A stretch of 64,000 nucleotides of DNA from Aldehydirespirator sp965220485 (GTDB lineage Bacteria > Actinomycetota > Acidimicrobiia > Acidimicrobiales > Aldehydirespiratoraceae): assembly GCA_965220485.1 (NCBI GenBank), contig OZ244832.1, forward strand, positions 2,418,001 to 2,482,000. The letters run 5' to 3'. Within the stretch, counting starts at the first letter, position 1; each line of letters begins with the position of its first letter. The translations under genes and the position numbers were made by a program. Of the stretch, positions 26,129-34,216 are shown in pieces. The notes under the pieces are model-generated. The model did no database searches and was not told where the DNA came from. It saw only the letters and a list, made by a program, of their open reading frames with translations.

Positions 26129-27061
26129 GTGAGCCGTCCGTTCCGCTTCGGATTCAGCCTCGACGGCCTTGACGGACCCCAGGAGATCGCCAGGCGTGCC
26201 CGGCGAGCCGAGGACATCGGGTACTCGTCGGTGGTAATGACCGACCACTTCGACGACCGGCACGGACCGCTGGTCGCCCTCACCACCATCGCGCTGGCCA
26301 CCACGTCGCTGCGGGTGGGAACGCTCGTGCTGGCCAACGACTACCGGCACCCGGCCGTTCTGGCCAAGGAGCTGGCCTCTCTCGACCAGGTGTCCGGCGG
26401 GCGCTTGGAGATCGGCATCGGCGCAGGGTGGATGGCCTCCGACTACGAACAGGCCGGCATCGGCTTCGACCGGCCCGGAGTGCGCATCGAGCGGCTCGAC
26501 GAGGCCATCTCGGTGCTGGAGGGCTGCTTCGGCGAGGGACCCTTCGACTTCGAGGGCAGCCACTACACCATCCGGGGGCTCGACTCCTTGCCCAAACCCG
26601 TGCAGAAGCCCCGACCGCCGCTGCTCGCGGCCGGAGGGGGCCACAGGATGCTGGCTCTGGCCGCCCGCCGGGCCGACATAGTGGGAATCAACCCAAGCCT
26701 CCATTCGGGGGCGATCGACGAGCACGCCGGGCCAACAGCCACCGCGGAGGCCACCGACTCCAAGCTGGCCGTCGTGCGGGACTCTGCCGGGGACCGCTTC
26801 GACGCCTTGGAGCTCCAGACCCGGGTGCACCTGGCCGTCATCACCGATGACGGCCCCGCCCTGGCGGCTGCCGCGGCGCCAGCCTTCGGAATCACCGCCG
26901 AGCAGGCCCTGGCCTCGCCCCACGCCCTGGTGGGCACCGTCGACGAGTGCGTTGCCGCCATCGAGGGCTGGAGGGCGCGCTGGGGCATCTCCTACATCTC
27001 CTTCATGGGCAGCTCCGCCGAGGCGATGGCCCCGGTGGTCGAGCGCCTGACCGGTCGATAG
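26129..27061 (+). CDS. LLM-class F420-dependent oxidoreductase
   Basis: A 310-residue luciferase-like TIM-barrel protein starting at GTG 26129. Family segments are RRAEDIGYSSVVMTDHFDD, RVGTLVLANDYRHP, SGGRLEIGIGAGWMASDYEQ and LPKPVQKPRPPLLAAGGG. It resembles the F420-type enzymes with unknown substrates common in actinobacteria. It stands upstream of the transsulfuration genes with only 24 bp to the cbs start, so it may be co-transcribed with them. The R4 island lies immediately upstream of the start and must contain or adjoin its promoter. Confidence 0.87.
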   Translation: MSRPFRFGFSLDGLDGPQEIARRARRAEDIGYSSVVMTDHFDDRHGPLVALTTIALATTSLRVGTLVLANDYRHPAVLAKELASLDQVSGGRLEIGIGAGWMASDYEQAGIGFDRPGVRIERLDEAISVLEGCFGEGPFDFEGSHYTIRGLDSLPKPVQKPRPPLLAAGGGHRMLALAARRADIVGINPSLHSGAIDEHAGPTATAEATDSKLAVVRDSAGDRFDALELQTRVHLAVITDDGPALAAAAAPAFGITAEQALASPHALVGTVDECVAAIEGWRARWGISYISFMGSSAEAMAPVVERLTGR

Positions 27062-27085
27062 CGGGGGCCCGATAGCCTGCGGGCC

Positions 27086-28477
27086 GTGGAGGTCGCCGAC
27101 TCCGTCCTCGACCTCGTAGGGAACACGCCGCTGGTGAGAATGCGGCGGGCCATCCCCGAGGCTCGCTGCGAGGTGCTGGCCAAGCTCGAGATGCTCAACC
27201 CGGGCGGCAGCGTCAAGGACCGTCCAGCCATCGCGATGATCGACGCGGCCGAGCGCGAGGGGCTGCTCAAGCCGGGCGGGACGATCATCGAGCCCACCTC
27301 GGGCAACACCGGCGTCGGCCTGGCCATGGTGGCGGCCCAGCGGGGCTACCGGTGCATCTTTGTCATGACCGACAAGGTGAGCGGCGAGAAGGTGCAGTTG
27401 CTGCGGGCCTACGGCGCCGAGGTGGTGGTGTGCCCGGTGGCGGTGGCCCCCGACGATCCCGACTCGTACTACTCCACCGCCGAGCGGCTCCTGTCGGAGA
27501 CGCCCGGCGCCTACCGGCCCAACCAGTACTTCAACCAGATGAATCCCCTGGCCCACGAGCAGACCACCGGACCGGAGCTATGGCGCCAGACCGGCGGGCG
27601 CATCACCCACTTCGTGGCCGGCGCCGGAACCGGCGGCACGATCAGCGGGGTGGGTCGCTACCTGAAGCGCCAGAACCCCTCGGTGCAGATCGTGGCGGCC
27701 GACCCGGAGGGCTCGGTGTTCAGCGGCGGATCGGGCCGGCCCTACCTGGTGGAGGGCATCGGCGAGGATTTCTGGCCCGAGACCTACTACCCCGACGTGG
27801 TGGACCGTGTGATCGCCGTGTCCGACCAGGCCTCCTTCGACATCGCCCGGCTGGTCTCCCACCGCGAGGGCCTGCTCATCGGAGGCTCGGGAGGAACCGC
27901 GGTGTGCGCGGCCGCGGAGGTGGCCCGAGACTGCGATCCCGACGATGTGGTGGTGATGCTGCTGCCCGACTCCGGCCGCGGCTACCTGTCGAAGGTGTTC
28001 GACGACAACTGGATGGCCTCGCACGGCTTCCTCATCTGCGAGCATCCGTGCGTCAAGGACGTGCTCGACGCCAAGGAGGATGCGCTGCCGCCGCTGGTGT
28101 ACGTCAATCCCGGCGACCCGGTGAGCCTGGCCGTAACCCGCATGCGCGACAACGGGCTGAGCCAGCTTCCGGTGGCCAAGGGAGAGATGCCGCTGGCCGC
28201 GGCCGAGGTGATGGGATCGGTCCACGAACTCCAGCTCATGGCCCTCGCTTTCAACGGCGAACTGCTGGGCCGGCCGGTGGAGAGCGTCATGAGCAGACCC
28301 CTGGAGCAGATAGGCATCGGCGAGCCGGTGGCCCTGGCGGTGACCAAGCTGGAACGGTCCCCCGCGCTGCTGGTGCTCGACGGCGGCCGGCCACGGTCGG
28401 TGGTCTCCAGCACCGACGTGCTCAGCTATCTGTCGTCGGTCTCCGGCGACGCCCTCGGCGACGGGGCGAGCCTGTGA
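27086..28477 (+). CDS. cbs: Cystathionine beta-synthase
   Basis: A 463-residue PLP enzyme joining homocysteine and serine to cystathionine. The PLP lysine is in NPGGSVKDRPA (about residue 44), with PTSGNTGVGLA and AGTGGTISGVGRYLK binding the substrate and phosphate. The C-terminal 120 residues form a CBS-domain pair (VSLAVTRMRDNGLSQLPVAK and a second repeat near PVALAVTKLE). This architecture and length match actinobacterial Cbs rather than CysK. Start GTG 27086 lies just after the oxidoreductase. The next gene overlaps its stop by four bases, so the two are translationally coupled. Confidence 0.94.
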   Translation: MEVADSVLDLVGNTPLVRMRRAIPEARCEVLAKLEMLNPGGSVKDRPAIAMIDAAEREGLLKPGGTIIEPTSGNTGVGLAMVAAQRGYRCIFVMTDKVSGEKVQLLRAYGAEVVVCPVAVAPDDPDSYYSTAERLLSETPGAYRPNQYFNQMNPLAHEQTTGPELWRQTGGRITHFVAGAGTGGTISGVGRYLKRQNPSVQIVAADPEGSVFSGGSGRPYLVEGIGEDFWPETYYPDVVDRVIAVSDQASFDIARLVSHREGLLIGGSGGTAVCAAAEVARDCDPDDVVVMLLPDSGRGYLSKVFDDNWMASHGFLICEHPCVKDVLDAKEDALPPLVYVNPGDPVSLAVTRMRDNGLSQLPVAKGEMPLAAAEVMGSVHELQLMALAFNGELLGRPVESVMSRPLEQIGIGEPVALAVTKLERSPALLVLDGGRPRSVVSSTDVLSYLSSVSGDALGDGASL

Positions 28478-29622
28478 GCGGCCCCGAGGGAGCTTGGGGG
28501 TTCGAGACCCGGGCCGTCCACGTCGGGCAGGAGCCCGACGAGACAACAGGGGCCATAACCGTGCCCGTCCACCTGGCCACCACCTTCGTGCAATCCGCGC
28601 CGGGCCAGCACCGGGGCTACGAGTACTCCCGCACCGCCAATCCCACCCGGACCGCGCTGGAGCGCAGCGTGGCCGGGCTGGAGAGGGCAAGGCACGCGTT
28701 CGCGTTCGCCAGCGGCATGGCCGCCGAGAATGCGCTGGTAGGCCTGTTGCGACCCGGCGACCATGTGGTGCTGGGCCTCGACGCCTACGGCGGCACGTTC
28801 CGGTTGATCGCCGACATCTACGGCGAGCGGGGGATCGGATGGTCGGCGGTGGATCTGAGCGAGCCCGGCGCGCTGGCCGATGCCCTGCGGCCCGATACCA
28901 GGCAGGTGTGGGTCGAGACGCCGACCAACCCCATGCTGGCCGTGGTCGACATCGCCGCGGTGGCTGAGACGGCCCGCACCTCGGGCGCGGCCGTCATCGT
29001 CGACAACACCTTCGCAACCCCCTACCTGCAGAACCCTCTGGCTTTGGGGGCCGACGTCGTGGTTCATTCCAGCACCAAGTACCTGGGCGGGCACTCCGAT
29101 GTGGTCGGCGGCGTTATCGCGGTGAACGACGACGATCTGGCCGAGCGGCTGGCCTTCGTGCAGAACGCGGCCGGGGCGGTTCCCAGCCCGTTCGACTGCT
29201 ATCTGCTGTTGCGGGGCATCAAGACCCTCGGCGTTCGCATGGACCGGCACTGCGACAACGCGCGGGCGGTGGCCGAATACCTGGACGACCACCCGGCGGT
29301 GGCCCGAGTGCTGTATCCCGGCCTGCCGGACCATCCCGGCCACGATGTCGCAGCCCGCCAGATGCGCCGCTTCGGGGGGATGGTGTCGTGCATCCTCACC
29401 GGCGGCGAGGCCGCGGCCGTGGCCGCGGTCAGCTCCACCCGGGTCTTCCTGCTGGCCGAGTCGCTGGGGGCGGTGGAGTCGCTCATCGAGCAGCCGTCCG
29501 CCATGACCCACCTGTCGGTGGCCGACTCCCCCCTGGCCGTGGACCCCGGGCTGATCCGCCTGTCCGTCGGCATCGAGACCATCGACGACCTCCTCGACGA
29601 CCTCGACCAGGCTCTGAGCTAG
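28474..29622 (+). CDS. Cystathionine gamma-lyase / gamma-synthase
   Basis: A 382-residue PLP enzyme of the Cys/Met metabolism family. The PLP lysine is in SSTKYLGGHSDVVGG; other signatures are EYSRTANPTRTALE, FASGMAAENAL, ETPTNPMLAVVDI and the C-terminal EQPSAMTH. The start is GTG 28474, overlapping the cbs stop as GTGA. Sequence alone does not separate gamma-lyase from gamma-synthase; its coupling with cbs favours the reverse transsulfuration direction, making cysteine from homocysteine. A damaged partial copy lies at 30549-30882. The last 140 bp are overlapped on the opposite strand by the NYN frame. Confidence 0.93.
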   Translation: MSGPEGAWGFETRAVHVGQEPDETTGAITVPVHLATTFVQSAPGQHRGYEYSRTANPTRTALERSVAGLERARHAFAFASGMAAENALVGLLRPGDHVVLGLDAYGGTFRLIADIYGERGIGWSAVDLSEPGALADALRPDTRQVWVETPTNPMLAVVDIAAVAETARTSGAAVIVDNTFATPYLQNPLALGADVVVHSSTKYLGGHSDVVGGVIAVNDDDLAERLAFVQNAAGAVPSPFDCYLLLRGIKTLGVRMDRHCDNARAVAEYLDDHPAVARVLYPGLPDHPGHDVAARQMRRFGGMVSCILTGGEAAAVAAVSSTRVFLLAESLGAVESLIEQPSAMTHLSVADSPLAVDPGLIRLSVGIETIDDLLDDLDQALS

Positions 29623-30298
29623 CCCGATCAGGATCCCTGGACACCGCTCTGTCAGCGGTCAGACAGGTCGAACCTCGGATCTCGCCAGGTAGTCCGTGTC
29701 CGCGGACATGCTCGAATCGCTGCCGGTCCAGCCGATGGTTCCACATGCGCCGGCCAGCAACAGTCAGCGGGCGACGCTGGAACCGGGGGCTGTGCCAGGT
29801 CGCTGTTTCTACCCGCTTGCCCGCGTCCAATGCGACCTCGATCGCGGGTACCAGATCCGAGTCTGCCGAAGCCACCACAGCGACGTCGAAGCGGTCGTCG
29901 CGAGCGCCGATGGCGACGTCGAGCGCCATGAGGACGTCTATGCCCTTCTCCTCCGCCCTCCAGCGCACAGGCTTGCCGAACGACCACGCAGTGGGCTGGT
30001 AGCGAAGTGGCCGGGTCTTCACGGTGACCAGAGGAAGCGTCCGCCACCTTGCGACCTGCCGATCGAACGACGACCGGAGGTTCCGGTGGCTCTTCGTGCC
30101 GGGCTGACCGCGATATACCGTCACTCTCGTCAACTCGCGGTCCAAGTCGACGGCCTCACAAAGTTGGGTGAGCAGCAGACCCAGCCGCTTGGGCATGACC
30201 TGTCCCATCGTCGACGGGTCGCTCAACGGATCGCCAAAGGCCTCGCGTGCGCCGTGGTAGAGGCTCTGGTAGTCGATGAGCACTGCTACTCGCGTCAC
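29483..30298 (-). CDS. NYN-domain (LabA/DUF88) ribonuclease-like protein
   Basis: A PIN-like NYN nuclease. The acidic residues are visible in VLIDYQSLYHG (residue 9 region), KGIDVLMALD and ASADSDLVPAIE. This core covers residues 1-200. The last 70 residues are Arg/Gly/Ser-rich, run antisense through the 3' end of the cystathionine gene and look non-native, so the original stop may have been lost. Start GTG 30298 has AGGAACTT upstream. The substrate is unknown; family members cleave RNA. A second NYN gene occurs at 48454. Confidence 0.8.
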   Translation of the reverse strand: MTRVAVLIDYQSLYHGAREAFGDPLSDPSTMGQVMPKRLGLLLTQLCEAVDLDRELTRVTVYRGQPGTKSHRNLRSSFDRQVARWRTLPLVTVKTRPLRYQPTAWSFGKPVRWRAEEKGIDVLMALDVAIGARDDRFDVAVVASADSDLVPAIEVALDAGKRVETATWHSPRFQRRPLTVAGRRMWNHRLDRQRFEHVRGHGLPGEIRGSTCLTADRAVSRDPDRASSEPGRGRRGGRRWSRCRRTGGSARGPRPGGSRPPTGGSWRTAAR

Positions 30299-30317
30299 AA
30301 GTTCCTGCTCTCACACC

Positions 30318-30362
30318 AAAAAATAAGCCCCGCCATTCCCGGACTGAGCCGGGAAGGCGGGG
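30318..30362 (-). terminator. Strong hairpin followed by T-run, minus strand
   Basis: The arms 30328-30342 and 30349-30362 pair over 14 bases (CCCCGCC and TTCCCGG against CCGGGAA and GGCGGGG) with one bulge. On the minus strand the hairpin is followed by TTATTTTTT at 30326-30318, a classic intrinsic terminator. It stands 20 bp upstream of the NYN start, so it either ends transcripts from the right or acts as an attenuator in the NYN leader. Confidence 0.75.
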
Positions 30363-30548
30363 AAGATTGCCAGAAGCTACCAGATTCCACCGACAGCGTG
30401 CAACCGCCGACTACCGCCACTCCCACTAGCCCTTGGAGGGAACCATCGAACCTGTTCTCGCGTACGACATCGCTGACGCCCGCACGGCCCACAGCGACTG
30501 CGGCTTGCGTGACATGCCCCGTTGCCGCAGACTGAGCCGCTGCGGCTA

Positions 30549-30882
30549 TGGAAGATCGGGTGGTCGGCGGTGGATCTGACCGATCCAGCCGCTCTGGCCG
30601 CCGCGATTCGACCCGAGACTCGCCAAGTGTGGGTCGAGACGCCGACCAACCCCATGCTGGCCGTGGCCGCGGTCAGCTCCACCCGGGTCTTTCAACTGGC
30701 CGAGTCGCTGGGCGCGGTGGAGTCGCTCATCGAGCAGCCGTCCACCATGACCCACCTGTCGGTGGCCGACTCTCCCCTGGCCGTGGACCCAGGCCTGGTC
30801 CGCCTGTCCGTCGGCATCGAGACCCGTCGGCATCGAGACCATCGACGACCTCCTCACCGACCTCGCCCGAACTCTGGCCTAG
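30549..30882 (+). pseudogene. Truncated cystathionine gamma-lyase/synthase copy
   Basis: The frame reads IGWSAVDLTDPAALAAAIRP, then ETPTNPMLAVAAVSSTRV, and on to SLIEQPSTMTHLSVADSPL, closely matching residues of the gene at 28474. The first 120 residues and an internal block containing the PLP lysine (SSTKYLGG) are deleted. Near the end a duplicated GGCATCGAGACC shifts the frame. It cannot be an active enzyme and is a partial duplication of the intact gene 1.2 kb away. Confidence 0.88.
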
Positions 30883-31076
30883 CGCGAGGACGCCTGCGGT
30901 TGACTGCCAGGGGTGAAGGGTTGGTCAAATAGTTGCCATTAGCATGGCTCTCATATCTTTAGTTTGATTCTTCTGATAATAGGTGCTAGCTTGGATCTCG
31001 CCTCGGCGAGCGGCACTGCCGACCGGCATCGACAGTTCGCCCTCGGAGTTGACGCGACTGCGAAGGAGGGCTGACG
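30883..31076. other. Intergenic region before the coiled-coil membrane protein
   Basis: About 190 bp with an AT-rich patch at 30935-30985 (TAGTTGCCATTAGCATGGC, TCTTTAGTTTGATTCTTCTG) that probably holds the promoter of the gene at 31077. No other feature is visible. Confidence 0.35.
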
Positions 31077-31502
31077 ATGGCAATCGCCGAGACAGAGCGC
31101 AGCGAACTGGTACAGGCACTCACCAGCGCAATCGGAGAGAGGCCCACACACAACCTGATGAGCAGCATCTTCCTCGAGGGCACGGACCACATCGCGACCA
31201 AGGCCGGCGTGAAGGCGCTGGAGACCAACACGGAGGCCGGCTTCGTCAAGATCCATGCAGAAGTCGAAGGCGGGTTCGCCAGGGTCGAGGGAGAGTTCGC
31301 CAAGGTCGAGGGAGAGTTCGCCAAGGTCGAGGGAGAGTTCGCCAAGGTGTACGGTGTCATCGAGGGGCTCAAGGGCCACTTCGACCTGAAGCTCGCCAAC
31401 CAGACCCGAACGATGCTGCTGGCGATGCTGGCTCTTATGGTGACTACTTGGGCGGGGATGCTGGCCGGGTTCCTGATGCTGGCCTCGATGATCAGCGGCT
31501 AG
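31077..31502 (+). CDS. Small coiled-coil protein with C-terminal membrane helix
   Basis: A 141-residue protein. Residues 55-95 contain heptads FARVEGEFAKVEGEFAK encoded by 21-bp tandem repeats (GTCGAGGGAGAGTTCGCCAA at 31284, 31305 and 31326). After NQTRTMLLAML a hydrophobic segment (MVTTWAGMLAGFLMLASMI) forms a membrane helix at the C-terminus. Such DUF1640-like tail-anchored coiled coils are of unknown function. The ATG has AAGGAGG about 7 bases upstream, a strong initiation site. It lies in the decayed zone between two pseudogenes. Confidence 0.7.
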   Translation: MAIAETERSELVQALTSAIGERPTHNLMSSIFLEGTDHIATKAGVKALETNTEAGFVKIHAEVEGGFARVEGEFAKVEGEFAKVEGEFAKVYGVIEGLKGHFDLKLANQTRTMLLAMLALMVTTWAGMLAGFLMLASMISG

Positions 31503-31564
31503 CGGGCCGCTACTGTTCGTGCGGCTGTCGTCGAGGCTCGCTACGCGGGCCAGCTGTCGTCGAC

Positions 31565-32187
31565 GAGCACAGCCAGGAACGGCGAGTACCGGTAGACGCG
31601 ATCGCACCTGCGGCCGATGAGTTCTTCGACGATCCCCACAGCGATCAGCCTGTCGAGCAGGCGGCCGACCGGACGGTGTCGCGCCCAGCCTGGCCGACGC
31701 GTACTTGATGGTGACGATGGGCTGCTCGGCCAGCAGGTCGAGCAGAGGCCAGCCGTATCGTCCGAGGTCCTGCTCGGCGGCCGTGCGACGATACGTGTCC
31801 GTCAGGGCCGACAGCCGGCCGCCACCCGTACGGCGTCGTTGGCGGTAGCGGCAACGCCGGTGAGGAAGAAGTCGAGCCAGCCCTCCCAGTCGTCCCGCGT
31901 CCAGATGGCGTTGAGACGGTCGTAGCACTCGAGACGGTTCTGCTCGAGGAGGAGGCTCTGGTACAGCAGCGGGCGCGCCGTCACCGGCGCTGATGGCACC
32001 GAGAAGGTAGTCGGGCGACGGCGGCACGAACGCCGCTGTGTCCAGCGTGCATCCGGCTGGCCCGACCCAGTTCTGGGTCTTGCGGAACTCCCCGGAGCTG
32101 CGCTCCCGGTCCCGCACCCCCTCCAACAGATCTCGGTGGACCCTGCGGATGAGTCAGCCCGACAGCGGCATCTCCTCCAAGAGCCTT
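31565..32187 (-). pseudogene. Decayed Fic gene copy
   Basis: Minus-strand fragments match the Fic protein at 24597: EFRKTQNWVGPAGCTLDTAA, DLGRYGWPLLDLLAEQP with IVTIKYASARLGATP, and a frameshifted VYRYSPFL-type end. The block holding the catalytic HPFLDGNGR loop is deleted and several frameshifts are present. The 5' end is cut at 32186 by an R3 element. Confidence 0.88.
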
Positions 32188-32275
32188 AGAGGCAGCGCGG
32201 ATAGGTGAGAAGCAGCAGCAGTGATGCCTGTGTTGCCAGCGATTCGAAACGCGGTGGAGCGCCTATCCGCGCATG
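32186..32275. repeat. R3-type element, copy 3 (diverged interior)
   Basis: It begins TTAGAGGCAGCGCGGATAGG and ends GCGCCTATCCGCGC, terminal inverted repeats of the R3 kind around about 60 bp of unrelated-looking interior. It interrupts the Fic pseudogene. Confidence 0.7.
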
Positions 32276-32356
32276 TTCTTATTCCAAGTCGCTGGAATAC
32301 CGGACCCAATATCCGCTCTTATTCTAGCAGTCTCTGATCCAGTGGAATAAGAGTGG
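32276..32356. repeat. R4-type low-GC island
   Basis: CTTATTCCAAG, CTGGAATACC, CTTATTCTAGCAG and CCAGTGGAATAAGAG alternate over 80 bp. The motif set and base composition match the island at 25883. Confidence 0.55.
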
Positions 32357-32402
32357 GTCGCGGGAAGAACACAGTTCAACGGTCCGCTACAGGTTCGAGG
32401 GC

Positions 32403-32624
32403 ATGACAGCCCCCTTCACTGAGCGGTCATGGTGGAGTTCCGAAGACGTCGAATCGTGGCTGTTCGCTTCTGACGACACTTCATTCGCCGAGCACCTCGG
32501 TCGTGCCGGATCGGGGTGCCTGTACATGGAGTTTATTCCCGGCAGCCCCGTGGGAAGCGTCGAGAGCGCCGAATTCATCGTCGATGGCACCTCGGACGTC
32601 CTACGAGCGCTCGACTGCTGGTAA
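32403..32624 (+). CDS. Small hypothetical protein
   Basis: A 73-residue acidic, aromatic-rich frame (MTAPFTERSWWSSEDVESWL ... EFIVDGTSDVLRALDCW). It has a GAGGG sequence about 5 bases before the ATG and ordinary codon use for this genome. I do not recognise it. The pattern resembles the first part of a longer small-protein family, so it could be truncated. It lies between the R4 island and the convergent guaA 3' end. Confidence 0.45.
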   Translation: MTAPFTERSWWSSEDVESWLFASDDTSFAEHLGRAGSGCLYMEFIPGSPVGSVESAEFIVDGTSDVLRALDCW

Positions 32625-32650
32625 CAGAGTCGATAAAGACCGCTACACGG

Positions 32651-34216
32651 TCACTCCCATTCGATGGTGGCGGGGGGCTTGGAGGTGATGTCGTAGACCA
32701 CCCGGTTCACGCCGGGGACCTCGGCGATGACCCGGCTGCTCATGGCTTCGAGCACATCGTGGGGCAGGCGGGCCCAGTCGGCGGTCATGGCATCGGAGCT
32801 GGTAACCGCCCGGATCACCACGGGGCGTCCGTAGGTGCGCTCGTCGCCCATAACCCCCACCGTCCGGATGTCGGGCAGCACCGCGAACGACTGCCAGATC
32901 TCGCGCTCCAGACCGGCGGCCCGCAGCTCGGAGCGCACGATGGCGTCCGCGTGGCGCAGAGTGTCGGCTGCTTCCGGGGTCACCTCCCCGATGATGCGCA
33001 CGGCCAGGCCCGGGCCGGGGAAGGGCTGGCGGTGCACGATCTCGTCGGGCAGTCCCAGCTCGGCGCCCACGGCCCGCACCTCGTCCTTGAACAGCGATCG
33101 CAGCGGCTCCACCAGATCGAAGTCCAGGTCCTCGGGCAGGCCGCCCACGTTGTGATGGCTCTTGATGGTGGAGGAGTGGGTGGTGGCCCCGGACTCGATC
33201 ACGTCGGGGTAGAGCGTGCCCTGCACGAGGAACCCGGCGTAGGGGGCGCGGCTGCGGGCTCGCTCGAAGGCCCGGATGAACTGCTCGCCCACCACTCTGC
33301 GCTTGGCCTCGGGCTCGATGACACCCGTGATCGCGCCAAAGAACTCCGCGGCCGCGTCGACGCGCACCAAGTCGATCCCGAAGTGCCGGCTGAAGGTGTC
33401 CTCAACCTGGTCGGCCTCGCCCTCGCGCAGCAGGCCGGTGTCCACCAGCACGCAGGTGAGCCGGTCGCCGATGGCCCGATGCACCACGGCCGCGGCCACC
33501 GCCGAGTCCACGCCCCCTGAGAGTCCGCAGATGGCCCGACCGTCGCCGATCTGGTCCCGGACCGAGGCCACCGCGGCGTCGATGACGGAGCGCATCGACC
33601 AGCTCGGACCGGCACCGCACCCCCGTCGCAGGAAGCGTTCCAGCACTTGACGGCCATTGGGAGTGTGCTCCACCTCGGGATGGAACTGCACCCCGTACAG
33701 GCCCCGGTCGGCGTCCTCGAAGGCGGCGACCGGCGACGCCTCGGTAGACGCGGTCACGGTGGCGCCCGGCGGCGGCTCGGCGATGGCGTCGAAGTGGCTC
33801 ATCCACACGGGCTGGGGCGACGGCAGGCCGGCGAGCAGCACGCCGCCGTCGGTGGTCGTGGACATCTCGGCCCGGCCGTACTCGCCCCGCTCGTTGGGGC
33901 CGACCGAGCCGCCCAACTGCTCGGCGATGAGCTGGGCGCCGTAGCAGATGCCCAGGATGGGCACGCCGAGTCCGTAGATCGCAGGGTCGAGGCTGGGCGC
34001 GCCCCCGACGTGTACCGAGGCCGGGCCGCCGCTGAGGATCACACCCGCGGGCCGGCGGGCTGCGATCTCGGCCGCGGTGATCGAGGCGGGCACGATCTCG
34101 CTGTACACCTCGCACTCGCGCACCCGCCGGGCTATGAGCTGCGCGTACTGGGCGCCGAAGTCGACCACCAGCACCGTGTCGAATTCACCGCCCGGACCCG
34201 GCGCAGCTTCTGTCAC
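32651..34216 (-). CDS. guaA: GMP synthase (glutamine-hydrolysing)
   Basis: A 521-residue GuaA converting XMP to GMP. The N-terminal glutamine amidotransferase has VLVVDFGAQYAQLIARRV, the nucleophile cysteine in GICYGAQLIAE and HPEVEHTP. The ATP pyrophosphatase P-loop is GLSGGVDSAVAAA, and the C-terminal dimerisation domain ends in VYDITSKPPATIEWE as expected. The start is GTG 34216, overlapping the stop of the GuaB3-like gene as GTGA. The order guaB3-guaA makes a guanine nucleotide operon. Length is normal. Confidence 0.97.
   Translation of the reverse strand: MTEAAPGPGGEFDTVLVVDFGAQYAQLIARRVRECEVYSEIVPASITAAEIAARRPAGVILSGGPASVHVGGAPSLDPAIYGLGVPILGICYGAQLIAEQLGGSVGPNERGEYGRAEMSTTTDGGVLLAGLPSPQPVWMSHFDAIAEPPPGATVTASTEASPVAAFEDADRGLYGVQFHPEVEHTPNGRQVLERFLRRGCGAGPSWSMRSVIDAAVASVRDQIGDGRAICGLSGGVDSAVAAAVVHRAIGDRLTCVLVDTGLLREGEADQVEDTFSRHFGIDLVRVDAAAEFFGAITGVIEPEAKRRVVGEQFIRAFERARSRAPYAGFLVQGTLYPDVIESGATTHSSTIKSHHNVGGLPEDLDFDLVEPLRSLFKDEVRAVGAELGLPDEIVHRQPFPGPGLAVRIIGEVTPEAADTLRHADAIVRSELRAAGLEREIWQSFAVLPDIRTVGVMGDERTYGRPVVIRAVTSSDAMTADWARLPHDVLEAMSSRVIAEVPGVNRVVYDITSKPPATIEWE

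Noticed and set aside
30549..30882. The short cystathionine-like frame as a functional small enzyme
   Set aside because: The PLP lysine block and N-terminal domain are deleted and the end is frameshifted.
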